Shown one piece after another: positions 35,431-44,511 of a DNA stretch of 64,000 nt (positions within the stretch are counted from its first letter, which is position 1; each line of letters starts with the position of its first letter). The notes beneath the pieces are model-generated. The model ran no database searches. It saw nothing but the letters and a program-made list of their open reading frames with translations, and was not told the origin of the DNA. A program made the position numbers and the translations under genes. Source of the DNA: Streptomyces sp. NRRL S-340 (lineage in GTDB: Bacteria; Actinomycetota; Actinomycetes; Streptomycetales; Streptomycetaceae); contig NZ_JOIY01000026.1 in assembly GCF_000720185.1 (NCBI RefSeq), positions 1 through 64,000 on the forward strand. Direction: 5' to 3'.

Positions 35431-36960
35431 CTAGTGCGCGGCGGCTCCAGCCGGGACGCCGCCCCGTCCGTGACCGGCCGGGCGGGCGACCACCAGGACG
35501 CCGGAGACCACCGCGGCGAGCAGCATCGCGGCCACGCCCCACCAGATGGCCTGCGTGTAACCGTGGACGATGCCCTCGCGCAGCACCTGCGCCTTCTGCG
35601 CGGGGCCGGTGAGGTGGCCACCGATGTACGTGGTGGTCGCCGAGGTGGCGATGGTGTTGAGCAGCGCCGTGCCGAGCGAACCGCCCACCTGCTGCGAGGT
35701 GTTCACCATCGCGGAGGTCACACCGGCGTCCTGCGGCCGCACACCCTGGGTCGCGGTGGAGAAGACGGGCATGAAGGTCAGGCCCATGCCGAGGCCGAGC
35801 AGCAGCTCGGCGGGCAGGACGTGGGTGGTGTACGCCGAGTCGACGCCGAGCTGGGTCAGCACCAGCAGGCCCGAGGCGGCGAGCAGCATGCCGGGCACCA
35901 TCAGCAGGCGCGGGGGCGTGCGGGGCAGCAGCCGGGCCGAGATCTGCGTGGAGCCGATGATGATCGACGCGGACATCGGCAGGAACGCCAGACCGCTCCT
36001 GACCGGGGTGTACCCGAGGATGCCCTGGAAGTAGTACGTCATGAACAGGAACAGGCCGAACATGCCGATGGTGGCGAGGCCCATGGTCAGGAAGCTGCCC
36101 GCGCGGTTGCGGTCGGAGACGATGCGCAACGGAAGCAGCGGGTGCTTGGCCTTCATCTGCCAGAAGACGAACGCCACCAGCAGCAGCACGCCGCCGGCCA
36201 GCAGGGTCACCACCAGGCTGTCGTCCCAGCCGCGCGGCTCGGCCTCGGAGAAGCCGTAGACGACGGCGACCAGGCCGCCGCAGCCGAGGATCACGCCGGG
36301 GATGTCCAGCCGGGACTCGCTGTGGCCCGGGCGGTCGTGCAGCAGGATGACGGCGCCGATCACCGCGACGGCGGCGATCGGGATGTTCACGTACAGGCAC
36401 CAGCGCCAGTTCGCGTACGAGGTGAGGACACCGCCCAGCAGCAGGCCGATCGCGGCACCCGCGCCGGCGATGGCGCCGTAGATGCCGAACGCCTTCCCGC
36501 GCTCCCGGGGGTCGGTGAAGGTCGTCGTCATCAGGGACAGCGCGGAGGGCGCGAGCACGGCGCCGAAGACACCCTGCAGGGCGCGGGCGCCGAAGAGCAT
36601 GCCCGGGCTCTCGGAGGCGCCGCCGATCGCGGAGGCGACGGCGAAGCCGACCAGGCCGATGATGAAGGTGCGCTTGCGGCCGACCAGATCGGCGATGCGG
36701 CCGCCGAGCAGCAGCAGGCCGCCGAAGGCGAGGGTGTAGGCGGTGATGACCCACTGCCGGTTGCCGTCGGACATGCCGAGGGCCTTCTGCGCGGACGGCA
36801 GCGCGATGTTCACGATGGTCGCGTCGAGGACCACCATCAACTGGGCCAGGGCGATGATGACCAGGCCCCACCAGCGGCGGGGATCCGGGGCGTCGGCGGG
36901 TGTGTGCTCGATGGCGGACGGAGCCGTCCGTATCGCCTCGATCGGAGGGGAGTCGCTCAT
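35431..36960 (-). CDS. DHA2-family (EmrB/QacA-type) multidrug efflux transporter
   Basis: A proton-drug antiporter of the major facilitator superfamily, 509 aa, with about 14 hydrophobic spans. It has motif D1/A landmarks (QLMVVLDATIVNIALP in span 1, GGRIADLVGRKRTF in loop 2-3) and motif C (GAIAGAGAAIGLLLGGVL in span 5). The ATG at 36960 has a weak GGAAG upstream. It is divergent from a MarR regulator across 317 bp, the usual arrangement for a repressor-controlled efflux pump. The substrate is not predictable from sequence. Confidence 0.92.
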   Translation of the reverse strand: MSDSPPIEAIRTAPSAIEHTPADAPDPRRWWGLVIIALAQLMVVLDATIVNIALPSAQKALGMSDGNRQWVITAYTLAFGGLLLLGGRIADLVGRKRTFIIGLVGFAVASAIGGASESPGMLFGARALQGVFGAVLAPSALSLMTTTFTDPRERGKAFGIYGAIAGAGAAIGLLLGGVLTSYANWRWCLYVNIPIAAVAVIGAVILLHDRPGHSESRLDIPGVILGCGGLVAVVYGFSEAEPRGWDDSLVVTLLAGGVLLLVAFVFWQMKAKHPLLPLRIVSDRNRAGSFLTMGLATIGMFGLFLFMTYYFQGILGYTPVRSGLAFLPMSASIIIGSTQISARLLPRTPPRLLMVPGMLLAASGLLVLTQLGVDSAYTTHVLPAELLLGLGMGLTFMPVFSTATQGVRPQDAGVTSAMVNTSQQVGGSLGTALLNTIATSATTTYIGGHLTGPAQKAQVLREGIVHGYTQAIWWGVAAMLLAAVVSGVLVVARPAGHGRGGVPAGAAAH

Positions 36961-37277
36961 TGCGTGGGCGTCGCTTCCTTGGCTGTGGTCAGGCGTGTGG
37001 TGGTGTGCGTGTGCGTGTGCGTGGTGTGCGATCGGTCGGAGGCCGGTGACCGTGCACGGTCACGGCGGTGCGGTCGCCGTGCTCGCCGTGCCGGGCACCG
37101 CGTCCGGCGCGGCGCTGCGCCGGCAGTGCGATGTCCGTGAAGTCCGGTGTTCCGGCCCCGTTTCCCCCTGCCCCGGGGGGCTGTTCCACGCCCCCGCGGA
37201 GCTGCACGCCCCCACACCATCGTCACCTTGGGAGATCGTCAGTGATCCTGATGGTCAGTCCACTGTACACTGCCCGC
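36961..37277. promoter_or_regulatory. Divergent efflux/marR control region
   Basis: No gene. Near the efflux start a GT-rich stretch has repeated TGTGCG units (about 36997-37030). Near marR, TACACT (37266-37271) is six bases from the ATG. CAGTG (37240-37244) and CACTG (37261-37265 and 37268-37272) form inverted half-sites around the likely promoter, and GTCAGT occurs twice (37238-37243, 37255-37260). These are candidate MarR operator half-sites. Confidence 0.4.
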
Positions 37278-37793
37278 ATGAACGACGTGCCTCCCCCTGA
37301 TGTCCCGGCCCGGCCGCTCGGATATCTGCTGAAGCACGCCTACGCCACCCTCGCGACCGAGCTGGGCCAGGCCCTCGCCCCTTTCCGCATCATTCCGCGG
37401 GAGCTGGGCGTCATGGGGGTGATCGCCGCCGCCCGGGAACAGCCGTCCCAGCTGGAGATCGCAGCGCTCCTCGGCATCGACCGCACGACGATGGTCGGCA
37501 TCATCGACGCCCTGGAGGACAAGGGCTACGTCGAGCGCCGCCGCAGCGACCAGGACCGCCGCCGCAACGTCGTCACCCTCACCCCGGCCGGACAGGAGTC
37601 CCTGGAGGCGGCGGAACAGGTCCGCGAACGGGTCGAACGCGACTTCCTCGCCCCCCTCGACGAGCAGGCGGTCCAGGCCCTGACCGACGCCCTGCTCACC
37701 CTGCACCTGGCCCGGACGGACGCGGACACGACAGCCGCCGTGGGCCGGCTGGCGTGCGCGGAACACCTGCCCGCCCCGCACACCGGCCCCTGA
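37278..37793 (+). CDS. MarR-family transcriptional regulator
   Basis: A winged-helix repressor of 171 aa. The DNA-binding domain spans about residues 35-105: SQLEIAALLGIDRTTMVGIIDALEDKGYVERR then SDQDRRRNVVTLTPAG, the conserved wing motif. N- and C-terminal helices should form the dimer. The ATG at 37278 has no Shine-Dalgarno; a TACACT -10 ends six bases upstream, so the mRNA is probably leaderless. It likely represses the divergent DHA2 pump and itself, released by a small-molecule ligand. Confidence 0.88.
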   Translation: MNDVPPPDVPARPLGYLLKHAYATLATELGQALAPFRIIPRELGVMGVIAAAREQPSQLEIAALLGIDRTTMVGIIDALEDKGYVERRRSDQDRRRNVVTLTPAGQESLEAAEQVRERVERDFLAPLDEQAVQALTDALLTLHLARTDADTTAAVGRLACAEHLPAPHTGP

Positions 37794-38251
37794 ACCCGCG
37801 CCGGACCCCCGCTCCCGGTCACCGCACCCCGGCGGCCCCGGCCCGCACCTCCGCCCGAACGGTCCCGCGCGGCGGCGGCCCGTGCACCGGACCCCGGCGG
37901 CCGGCGAGGACGACCACGGGACCGGCCCCCGCCCGGCCCCGGCACCCACCGGGGCGTGCGCCAGACGCGTCATCCGGCCGCCGTGGTGTGGGCCAATTCG
38001 GCACCGAACGTGGCGCCTCCGACGAAGCGTGAGCAGGAAGCTTTCGCCCGGGTGGTTCGGCCGGCGCCCCGACGGTTTTCGCAGGATCACGCATGAGTAC
38101 GGGTACTCAACTGCGCAGTTCCAGACACAGCCGCGACAGTGGTGGCGGATGTTAATTTGGGGGAACCAAAGGGAGTTGATGTCCCCAGCGCAGGGAGACC
38201 GGCTGAGCCCGCCGGAAAACAGGTGACGGGACACGGGGGAGGGTCACGGGC
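37794..38251. other. 458-bp gap before cassette B
   Basis: No supportable gene. The first 200 bp are very GC-rich. The second half is less so and contains a perfect 16-bp palindrome (38094-38109), GATGTTAATTTGGGGGAACC near 38146, and an in-frame-less AGGGAGTTGATG. The promoter of cassette B should lie in the second half. Confidence 0.5.
38094..38109. promoter_or_regulatory. 16-bp palindrome upstream of cassette B
   Basis: TGAGTAC-GG-GTACTCA is a perfect inverted repeat with a 2-bp centre, about 143 bp upstream of the first cassette B gene. It looks like a dimeric regulator site; no specific regulator is recognised. Confidence 0.45.
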
Positions 38252-38713
38252 ATGCCCTGGGACGAATGGGAACAGCTGAAGGCGGATGCGGCTGCACGTT
38301 CGAGCTCCGCTCGTATGCGGCTGAACCACCTGTCGGACGCCGGTAGCGGCGGCTCCTCCGCGGGCGGCGCGGACCCGCTGAAGTCGGACCGGAAGGTCTG
38401 GGCGACCGCAGGCGGTGACGTCACGGGACTGCGCACCGACGTGAGCACGGCGCTGGGAAAGCTGGACCACGGACAGGCGGGGCTGGGCGACGGCGCCGGT
38501 TGCGAGTCGGCAGCGGCGCAGAAGGAACTTTTCGAGTCCTGGAAGAAGTACGTCGGTGATGTGAGCGGCCGCTGCGGAAAGCTTGGCGGGCTGCTGGAGC
38601 GCGCGGGGCGCGACCTGTCGATGACCGATGGAGACGTGCGGGCCGGACTGCAGAAGATCAATACGGAGTACCGGGACACCGAAACAGTCGGCGGCCAGGC
38701 GAAGGGCAAGTGA
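38252..38713 (+). CDS. WXG100-like type VII secretion-associated protein
   Basis: A 153-aa protein without signal peptide. It starts MPWDEWEQLKADAAARSSS, a family I know from Streptomyces clusters that pair it with DUF1023 hydrolases, and is mostly helical with an Asp/Gly/Ser-rich break (residues 28-45) and a W-containing helix (FESWKKYVGDV). No classical WxG turn is present, so it is a relative rather than a true WXG100 protein. The ATG follows GGGGGAGGG. It ends 7 bp before the hydrolase gene. It could be the co-secreted partner or chaperone of the hydrolase (inference). Confidence 0.65.
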   Translation: MPWDEWEQLKADAAARSSSARMRLNHLSDAGSGGSSAGGADPLKSDRKVWATAGGDVTGLRTDVSTALGKLDHGQAGLGDGAGCESAAAQKELFESWKKYVGDVSGRCGKLGGLLERAGRDLSMTDGDVRAGLQKINTEYRDTETVGGQAKGK

Positions 38714-38720
38714 GCGCGTC

Positions 38721-40544
38721 ATGGATCTCGCAGCGCTGAAGGCCCTCAAGCCCTCCGAGTACCAAGAGGCCGCGGACGGCTACCGTGCCACGAGCGAGAT
38801 GGCGGGCAAAGCCAGGGAAGCCATCGACAACCGGATCTCGGCAGGCATCCGCAACCAGCTCTCCGGGGAGACCGCGAAGGCCGCCCTGCGGGAGCTGAAG
38901 GAACTGTCGAAGGACTTCCACTACGTCGAAACCGAGTGCGCGCTGGCCGGCACCGCACTGAACGGCTTCGCCTTCGACATGGCCGCGGCCAAGCGAAAGC
39001 TGGAAGCGGCGATGGAGGACGCGAGGGCGGCCGGTTGCACGGTCGGCGCGGACGGGTCGGTGACCTTTCCGGCCGGCGGCAAGGAGGTCGACGGCAAGGT
39101 GCCGGACGGCGGCACGGTGCGGGTGAGCACCAGCCCGACGGACCCGACGGCGGCTGCCCTGGAGCGGCAGGCTGCCGGTATTCACCCCAATCCGAACTAC
39201 GGCAAGGCCATGGGCTTCGCCGACCGCATCGGCGATGCCCTGAAGGAGGCCACGGACGCGGACACGAAGTGGGCCCCGAAGCTGCGCGCCCTGAAGGCCG
39301 ATGACGACTTGGTCGTCTCCGACAAGGACTGGGCCGACGCCAAGTCGGACACGGACGGGGTGCGCGGCGCCGGCAAGGGCTATATGGACTCCCTGCCCCA
39401 GCCGCCCCAGCACGCTGGCCCGAAGGACAACGCCGCCTGGTGGAAAGGTCTCACCGACGAGCAGCGGTCGGCCTACCTGGCCGTGCATCCCGACGCGGTC
39501 GGCGCGCTCGACGGGCTTCCCGCCACTGTCCGGGATCAGGCCAACCGAACAGTGCTCGACGAGGCCCGGGGCAAGGCCCAACTGGATTACGACGCCTGGC
39601 TGAAGAAGCACCCCGAGCCCGAGCGGTTCGGGCCCTATATCGACCCCTACACCGGAGCCATGCCAAAGGGCCTCAACGTCGAGACGCAGGAGTGGAAGGA
39701 CTGGGACGCGGCCAGGAAGAACGCTCGCAAGTCCCTCGACGGCATGAACGCGATCCAGACGCGCTTCGACGCGACGGGGACGAACGGACTGCCGGAGGCA
39801 TACCTGCTGGGCTTCAGCACGGAAGGGGACGGCCGCGCGATCATCGCCAACGGCAACCCGGACACAGCTGATCACCAGGCGGTTTATGTGCCGGGCACGA
39901 CCGCGGAGCTGGCAAACATCGACGGGAACATCGACCGGATGGTCAAGGTCTGGCACGCGGCCCATGACGAGGCCGACGGAAAATCCGTTTCCACGATCAC
40001 CTGGCTCGGCTACGACGCCCCTGACAGCGTCATCAAAGACGCGCCGTACGAGCACTACGCGTATGACGGAGCGCCGGCGTTCGACAAGTTCCTGGACGGG
40101 CTCGACACCACTCACACCGGCGACACGCACCCGCATCGCACGGTCATCGCCCACTCGTACGGAACGACGCTCGTCGGCGCTGCGGCTCAGACCGGGCATG
40201 TCAGCGCCGATGATCTCGTCTTCGCCGGTAGCCCCGGGGTCAAGGTGTCCAGCGCCGGTGAGCTGGACGTGCCCAAGGGGCACGTGTGGAACGAGGAGGC
40301 CGATGGAGACGTGGTTCCGGACCTCGGCCGGTGGGGCCACGGCGGCGACCGGTTCATCATCCCCAGCGACCCGGACTTCGGCGCCAACCAGATGACCACG
40401 GACACTGAAGGGCACAGCGGATACTGGGACGAGACGTCCCAGGGGCCCACACAGAGCCTGAAGAATCAGGCCCTGGTCGTCGTCGGGAAGGGCGATGACG
40501 TGGCACTGAAGCCGCCGCCCGACCCGTGGGCGCACGTTAAGTAG
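38721..40544 (+). CDS. DUF1023 alpha/beta hydrolase with helical type VII-like N-terminus
   Basis: A 607-aa protein. Residues 1-110 are helical and heptad-like (EYQEAADGYRATSEMAGKAR...), resembling WXG/LXG targeting domains; a variable middle part contains WWKGLTDEQRSAYLAVHPDAV. The C-terminal alpha/beta hydrolase (about 360-600) has the nucleophile elbow IAHSYGTT (Ser479), Asp530 and His565 in EGHSGYW, an apparently complete triad. There is no signal peptide, so export would need a type VII route. Substrate is unknown; esterase/lipase-type chemistry is expected from the fold. The ATG at 38721 is 7 bp after the preceding stop; the longer frame overlaps that gene and is rejected. Confidence 0.8.
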   Translation: MDLAALKALKPSEYQEAADGYRATSEMAGKAREAIDNRISAGIRNQLSGETAKAALRELKELSKDFHYVETECALAGTALNGFAFDMAAAKRKLEAAMEDARAAGCTVGADGSVTFPAGGKEVDGKVPDGGTVRVSTSPTDPTAAALERQAAGIHPNPNYGKAMGFADRIGDALKEATDADTKWAPKLRALKADDDLVVSDKDWADAKSDTDGVRGAGKGYMDSLPQPPQHAGPKDNAAWWKGLTDEQRSAYLAVHPDAVGALDGLPATVRDQANRTVLDEARGKAQLDYDAWLKKHPEPERFGPYIDPYTGAMPKGLNVETQEWKDWDAARKNARKSLDGMNAIQTRFDATGTNGLPEAYLLGFSTEGDGRAIIANGNPDTADHQAVYVPGTTAELANIDGNIDRMVKVWHAAHDEADGKSVSTITWLGYDAPDSVIKDAPYEHYAYDGAPAFDKFLDGLDTTHTGDTHPHRTVIAHSYGTTLVGAAAQTGHVSADDLVFAGSPGVKVSSAGELDVPKGHVWNEEADGDVVPDLGRWGHGGDRFIIPSDPDFGANQMTTDTEGHSGYWDETSQGPTQSLKNQALVVVGKGDDVALKPPPDPWAHVK

Positions 40545-40569
40545 CTGCGACGACGTAAGGCTCACCGAC

Positions 40570-41100
40570 GTGAAGACCAGATTGAGCGCCTGTGTGCTCG
40601 CTCTCCCTCTTGCACTGACCACCATCACTGGATGCGGCATGACTGAGAAAGACTCCGGCACCACTCCGTCCGTCGGCACGAGCACCTCGCGTGAGGCCTC
40701 CGACGCGATGGAAAAGCTGTCCAGCGGCATTTACGACCTGATCGGTGTCAAGGGGAAGTCGTCCGACAGTCGCCCGTTCGTCGCGGAATGCTCGGGAAAG
40801 GACAAGAAGACCTACTTCCGGATCTTCCACTGGTGGAGTTTCTACCCCGCATCGGCGAAGGACCTCGACGTGGCGATGGAGCGGCTCAAGGCCGAGCTGC
40901 CCGAGCACGGGTGGAAGATCGTCACCTACGGGCCGGACACCAGTAAGAACAGGAACATCAACCTGACCGCTGACAACGATCAGCGGAAGGCCGGCGTCAA
41001 CATCGTCCAGATGGCCAAGAACGACCCGCCGAAGCTGAGCCTGCATGTCGTGTCCGGCTGCTACAAGGTCCCCGACGGCCAGGAGGTCGAACGCTTCTGA
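40570..41100 (+). CDS. Small lipoprotein downstream of the DUF1023 hydrolase
   Basis: A 176-aa protein with a signal peptide and lipobox TITGC (Cys near 22), so it should be anchored outside the membrane. The rest is a compact alpha/beta domain (CSGKDKKTYFRIFHWWSFYP, then LKAELPEHGWKIVTYGPDTS) with two later Cys residues (in AECSG and SGCYK) that may form a disulphide. No enzyme motif is visible. It begins with GTG 25 bp after the hydrolase stop and is probably co-transcribed. Because the hydrolase looks exported, this could be its protective or localising partner; that is inference from gene order only. Confidence 0.7.
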   Translation: MKTRLSACVLALPLALTTITGCGMTEKDSGTTPSVGTSTSREASDAMEKLSSGIYDLIGVKGKSSDSRPFVAECSGKDKKTYFRIFHWWSFYPASAKDLDVAMERLKAELPEHGWKIVTYGPDTSKNRNINLTADNDQRKAGVNIVQMAKNDPPKLSLHVVSGCYKVPDGQEVERF

Positions 41101-41184
41101 GCGCGCCGCCCCCCGGGTCTCCGCTCCGCTGCAAGCGCCCCGCGTTTGATCCCCGTCACCTTCGGGGTAATCTCTTCGGCTCGA

Positions 41185-41215
41185 TTGGCCAGGCTGCCGT
41201 CGCGTATGGCAGACT
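41185..41215 (+). promoter_or_regulatory. Candidate S10 operon promoter
   Basis: TTGGCC (41185-41190) and CAGACT (41210-41215) with a 19-bp spacer, leaving a leader of about 340 nt before rpsJ. The spacer is long and the -10 imperfect; TATGGC at 41205 is an alternative -10. The 464-bp gap 41101-41564 holds this promoter, a structured leader and a leader ORF. Confidence 0.4.
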
Positions 41216-41454
41216 GTCCGAGTTGCTCGGTCGAGTGTTGATGCTGCGCGCCTCCCGCCGGGAGGACCGGAAGCGAGTCCCACAGTACTCGTCGCCCTAA
41301 CTGCCTCACGGCAGCGCTGGGGCGGACGTACGGGAATCTTCCGGGAAGCGTGGGCGCGGCACCGGCCAGGCACCCGGTGGGTCTTCGATCCCCGGTCCGC
41401 GGTACCGGCAGGGCCGTGTGCATTCCCGCAGGGATGTTCGAACAAGGGACATCC

Positions 41455-41562
41455 ATGTCAGCGAGAGCGCGACACGCCCGACCGCGTGGGTCGGAGAAGA
41501 CCAAGGGAAACCAGGCAGACACCGGGTTCCAGAGCGTGAGAAGAGACAGGACTACGAAGTAG
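41455..41562 (+). CDS. Possible leader peptide ORF before rpsJ
   Basis: A 35-codon frame starts with ATG at 41455, five bases after AAGGGA, and stops with TAG two bases before the rpsJ ATG. The product is very basic ([19 protein letters not shown]...). Good ribosome-binding site and tight spacing suggest translational coupling into rpsJ. A GGATGT/ACATCC stem (41432-41437 with 41449-41454) could mask its start. Confidence 0.4.
   Translation: MSARARHARPRGSEKTKGNQADTGFQSVRRDRTTK
41470..41494 (+). promoter_or_regulatory. Shared leader element, rpsJ copy
   Basis: It matches 22077-22101 in the rpsL leader at 24 of 25 positions and contains the same CCGACC-GCGTG-GGTCGG hairpin. Here the element is read in a different frame by the local leader ORF, so the conservation is at RNA or DNA level, not peptide level. 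Confidence 0.6.
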
Positions 41563-41564
41563 CC

Positions 41565-41873
41565 ATGGCGGGACAGAAGATCCGCATCCGGCTCAAGGCC
41601 TACGACCACGAGGTCATCGACTCCTCGGCGAAGAAGATCGTCGAGACGGTGACCCGCACTGGTGCGTCGGTCGCGGGCCCGGTGCCGCTGCCCACTGAGA
41701 AGAACGTGTACTGCGTCATCAAGTCGCCGCACAAGTACAAGGACTCGCGCGAGCACTTCGAGATGCGCACGCACAAGCGCCTGATCGACATCCTCGACCC
41801 GACCCCCAAGACCGTTGACTCTCTGATGCGACTCGACCTCCCGGCCGGTGTCGACATCGAGATCAAGCTCTGA
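41565..41873 (+). CDS. rpsJ: 30S ribosomal protein S10
   Basis: S10 is a 30S head protein and also the NusB partner in rRNA antitermination. The ATG at 41565 gives the standard 102 aa ([19 protein letters not shown]); the family signature [21 protein letters not shown] is intact. The upstream frame is leader sequence. It is the first gene of the S10 operon. Confidence 0.98.
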   Translation: MAGQKIRIRLKAYDHEVIDSSAKKIVETVTRTGASVAGPVPLPTEKNVYCVIKSPHKYKDSREHFEMRTHKRLIDILDPTPKTVDSLMRLDLPAGVDIEIKL

Positions 41874-41890
41874 GGCCGGTGATCTGAGAG

Positions 41891-42535
41891 ATGACCAAGC
41901 AGATCAAGGGCATCCTGGGCGAGAAGCTCGGCATGACGCAGGTGTGGGACGAGAACAACCGTGTTGTTCCGGTCACCGTCGTCAAGGCCGGCCCCAACGT
42001 CGTCACCCAGGTCCGTACGAACGATGTCGACGGCTACGAGTCGGTCCAGATCGCCTTCGGCGAGATCGACCCGCGCAAGGTGAACAAGCCCCTCAAGGGC
42101 CACTTCGCCAAGGCCGACGTCACCCCCCGCCGCCACCTTGTCGAGATCCGCACCGCGGACGCCGCCGAGTACACCCTGGGCCAGGAGATCACCGCTGAGG
42201 TGTTCGAGTCCGGTGTCAAGGTCGACGTGACCGGCAAGAGCAAGGGCAAGGGCTTCGCCGGTGTCATGAAGCGTCACAACTTCAAGGGCCTCGGCGCCGG
42301 ACACGGCACCCAGCGCAAGCACCGCTCGCCCGGTTCCATCGGTGGCTGCGCCACCCCGGGCCGTGTGTTCAAGGGCCTCCGCATGGCGGGTCGCATGGGC
42401 AACGAGCGGGTCACCACCCAGAACCTGACCGTCCACGCCGTTGACGCGGAGAAGGGTCTGCTGCTCATCAAGGGCGCGGTTCCCGGTCCGAACGGCGGCC
42501 TCGTCCTGGTCCGCACCGCGGCCAAGGGGGCCTGA
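41891..42535 (+). CDS. rplC: 50S ribosomal protein L3
   Basis: L3 binds 23S rRNA near the peptidyl-transferase centre and nucleates 50S assembly. It has 214 aa; the signature [20 protein letters not shown] and the internal loop [23 protein letters not shown] are intact. The ATG at 41891 follows GATCTGAGAG. It is 17 bp after rpsJ. Confidence 0.98.
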   Translation: MTKQIKGILGEKLGMTQVWDENNRVVPVTVVKAGPNVVTQVRTNDVDGYESVQIAFGEIDPRKVNKPLKGHFAKADVTPRRHLVEIRTADAAEYTLGQEITAEVFESGVKVDVTGKSKGKGFAGVMKRHNFKGLGAGHGTQRKHRSPGSIGGCATPGRVFKGLRMAGRMGNERVTTQNLTVHAVDAEKGLLLIKGAVPGPNGGLVLVRTAAKGA

Positions 42536-42543
42536 GGTAACCG

Positions 42544-43203
42544 ATGAGCACTGTTGACATCCTTTCGCCGGCGGGCGAGAAGGCCGGTACCGTCGAGCTC
42601 CCCGCGGAGATCTTCGGCGTTGAGAAGGTCAGCGTCCCGCTGATCCACCAGGTCGTCGTCGCACAGCTGGCCGCTGCCCGTCAGGGCACCCACAAGACCA
42701 AGACGCGTGGCGAGGTCCGCGGCGGTGGCAAGAAGCCGTACCGCCAGAAGGGCACCGGCCGTGCCCGTCAGGGCTCGACCCGCGCGCCGCAGTTCGCCGG
42801 TGGTGGCGTCGTGCACGGTCCCGTGCCGCGCGACTACTCGCAGCGGACCCCGAAGAAGATGAAGGCCGCGGCCCTGCGCCACGCCCTCACCGACCGGGCC
42901 CGCCACAACCGCATCCACGTCGTCTCCGGCGTGGTCGAGGGTGAGACCGCCTCCACCAAGGCCGCCCGGACGCTGTTCGGCAAGATCTCGGAGCGCAAGA
43001 ACCTGCTCCTGGTCGTCGACCGCGCCGACGAGGCCGCGTGGCTGTCCGCCCGCAACCTGCCCCAGGTCCACATCCTGGAGCCGGGCCAGCTGAACACGTA
43101 CGACGTTCTCGTCTCGGACGACGTGGTCTTCACCAAGGCCGCTTTCGAGTCCTTCGTCGCCGGCCCGAACAAGGCCAACGACACCGAAGGGAGCGAGGCC
43201 TGA
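42544..43203 (+). CDS. rplD: 50S ribosomal protein L4
   Basis: L4 lines the peptide exit tunnel. It has 219 aa; the long loop [20 protein letters not shown] then [19 protein letters not shown] is the tunnel extension. In E. coli L4 autoregulates the S10 operon, but no equivalent leader match was identified. The stop overlaps the rplW start by one base (TGATG). Confidence 0.98.
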   Translation: MSTVDILSPAGEKAGTVELPAEIFGVEKVSVPLIHQVVVAQLAAARQGTHKTKTRGEVRGGGKKPYRQKGTGRARQGSTRAPQFAGGGVVHGPVPRDYSQRTPKKMKAAALRHALTDRARHNRIHVVSGVVEGETASTKAARTLFGKISERKNLLLVVDRADEAAWLSARNLPQVHILEPGQLNTYDVLVSDDVVFTKAAFESFVAGPNKANDTEGSEA

Positions 43204-43622
43204 TGGCTACGCGTCACCCCTCCATCGCCTCGAAGGCCGCCAAGGCCGCCAAGGCCGCGCGCGTCGCCAAGGCGCGCCGCCACGCCACCGAGGGCAAGAA
43301 CACGGTCGAGACCCCGCTGAGCAAGTCGTACACGGACCCCCGTGACGTCCTGGTCAAGCCGGTCGTCTCCGAGAAGAGCTACGCGCTCCTCGACGAGAAC
43401 AAGTACACGTTCATCGTCGACCCGCGTGCCAACAAGACCCAGATCAAGGAGGCCGTCCAGGCGGTCTTCGAGGTCAAGGTCACCGGGGTCAACACGATCA
43501 ACCGCCAGGGCAAGCGCAAGCGGACCCGCACCGGTTTCGGCCAGCGTGCCGCGACCAAGCGCGCGATCGTGACCCTCGCCGAGGGCGACCGTATCGACAT
43601 CTTCGGCGGTCCGACCGCCTGA
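43203..43622 (+). CDS. rplW: 50S ribosomal protein L23
   Basis: L23 sits at the tunnel exit and docks trigger factor and SRP. It has 139 aa because of a Lys/Ala-rich N-terminal extension (residues 1-45, [18 protein letters not shown]) ahead of the core ([20 protein letters not shown]). The ATG at 43203 overlaps the rplD stop. The extension is longer than the approximately 100-aa family norm. Confidence 0.97.
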   Translation: MATRHPSIASKAAKAAKAARVAKARRHATEGKNTVETPLSKSYTDPRDVLVKPVVSEKSYALLDENKYTFIVDPRANKTQIKEAVQAVFEVKVTGVNTINRQGKRKRTRTGFGQRAATKRAIVTLAEGDRIDIFGGPTA

Positions 43623-43662
43623 CGGCGGTCCGGATCGTCCGATATCGGACGAGGACTGAGAA

Positions 43663-44499
43663 ATGGGTATCCGCAAGTACAAGCCGACGACTCCTGGCCG
43701 TCGTGGCGCCAGCGTCGCCGACTTCGTCGAGGTCACGCGGTCCACGCCGGAGAAGTCGCTGGTCCGTCCCCTGCACAGCAAGGGCGGCCGTAACAATTCC
43801 GGTCGTGTGACCGTTCGCCACCAGGGTGGCGGACACAAGCGCGCCTACCGCGTGATCGACTTCCGTCGTCACGACAAGGACGGCGTGCCGGCGAAGGTCG
43901 CGCACATCGAGTACGACCCCAACCGCACCGCGCGCATCGCGCTGCTGCACTACGCCGACGGCGAGAAGCGCTACATCCTCGCCCCGCGCAACCTGCAGCA
44001 GGGCGACCGCGTGGAGAACGGTCCCGGGGCCGACATCAAGCCGGGCAACAACCTGGCTCTCCGCAACATCCCGGTCGGTACCACGATCCACGCGATCGAG
44101 CTCCGTCCCGGTGGCGGTGCCAAGTTCGCCCGCTCCGCCGGTGCCTCCGTGCAGCTGCTCGCGAAGGAGGGCACGATGGCCCACCTCCGCATGCCGTCCG
44201 GTGAGATCCGCCTGGTCGACCAGCGCTGCCGCGCCACGGTCGGCGAGGTCGGCAACGCCGAGCAGAGCAACATCAACTGGGGCAAGGCCGGCCGCAAGCG
44301 CTGGCTGGGCGTCCGCCCGACCGTTCGCGGTGTGGCGATGAACCCGGTTGACCACCCCCACGGTGGTGGTGAGGGCAAGACCTCGGGTGGCCGCCACCCG
44401 GTCAGCCCCTGGGGTCAGAAGGAAGGTCGTACTCGTTCTCCCAAGAAGGCGAGCAACAAGTACATCGTCCGCCGCCGCAAGACGAACAAGAAGCGCTAA
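43663..44499 (+). CDS. rplB: 50S ribosomal protein L2
   Basis: L2 is required for subunit association and peptidyl transfer. It has 278 aa; the SH3-like and OB domains are followed by the signature [20 protein letters not shown] with the essential His. The ATG follows GAGGACTGAGAA. It is in the S10 operon, 12 bp before rpsS. Confidence 0.98.
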   Translation: MGIRKYKPTTPGRRGASVADFVEVTRSTPEKSLVRPLHSKGGRNNSGRVTVRHQGGGHKRAYRVIDFRRHDKDGVPAKVAHIEYDPNRTARIALLHYADGEKRYILAPRNLQQGDRVENGPGADIKPGNNLALRNIPVGTTIHAIELRPGGGAKFARSAGASVQLLAKEGTMAHLRMPSGEIRLVDQRCRATVGEVGNAEQSNINWGKAGRKRWLGVRPTVRGVAMNPVDHPHGGGEGKTSGGRHPVSPWGQKEGRTRSPKKASNKYIVRRRKTNKKR

Positions 44500-44511
44500 G
44501 GACGGGTTGAG

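Noticed and set aside
35356..37140. A 594-codon plus-strand frame opposite the efflux gene
   Set aside because: Arg/Gly/Asp/His-rich antisense shadow without domains; the minus-strand transporter is unambiguous.
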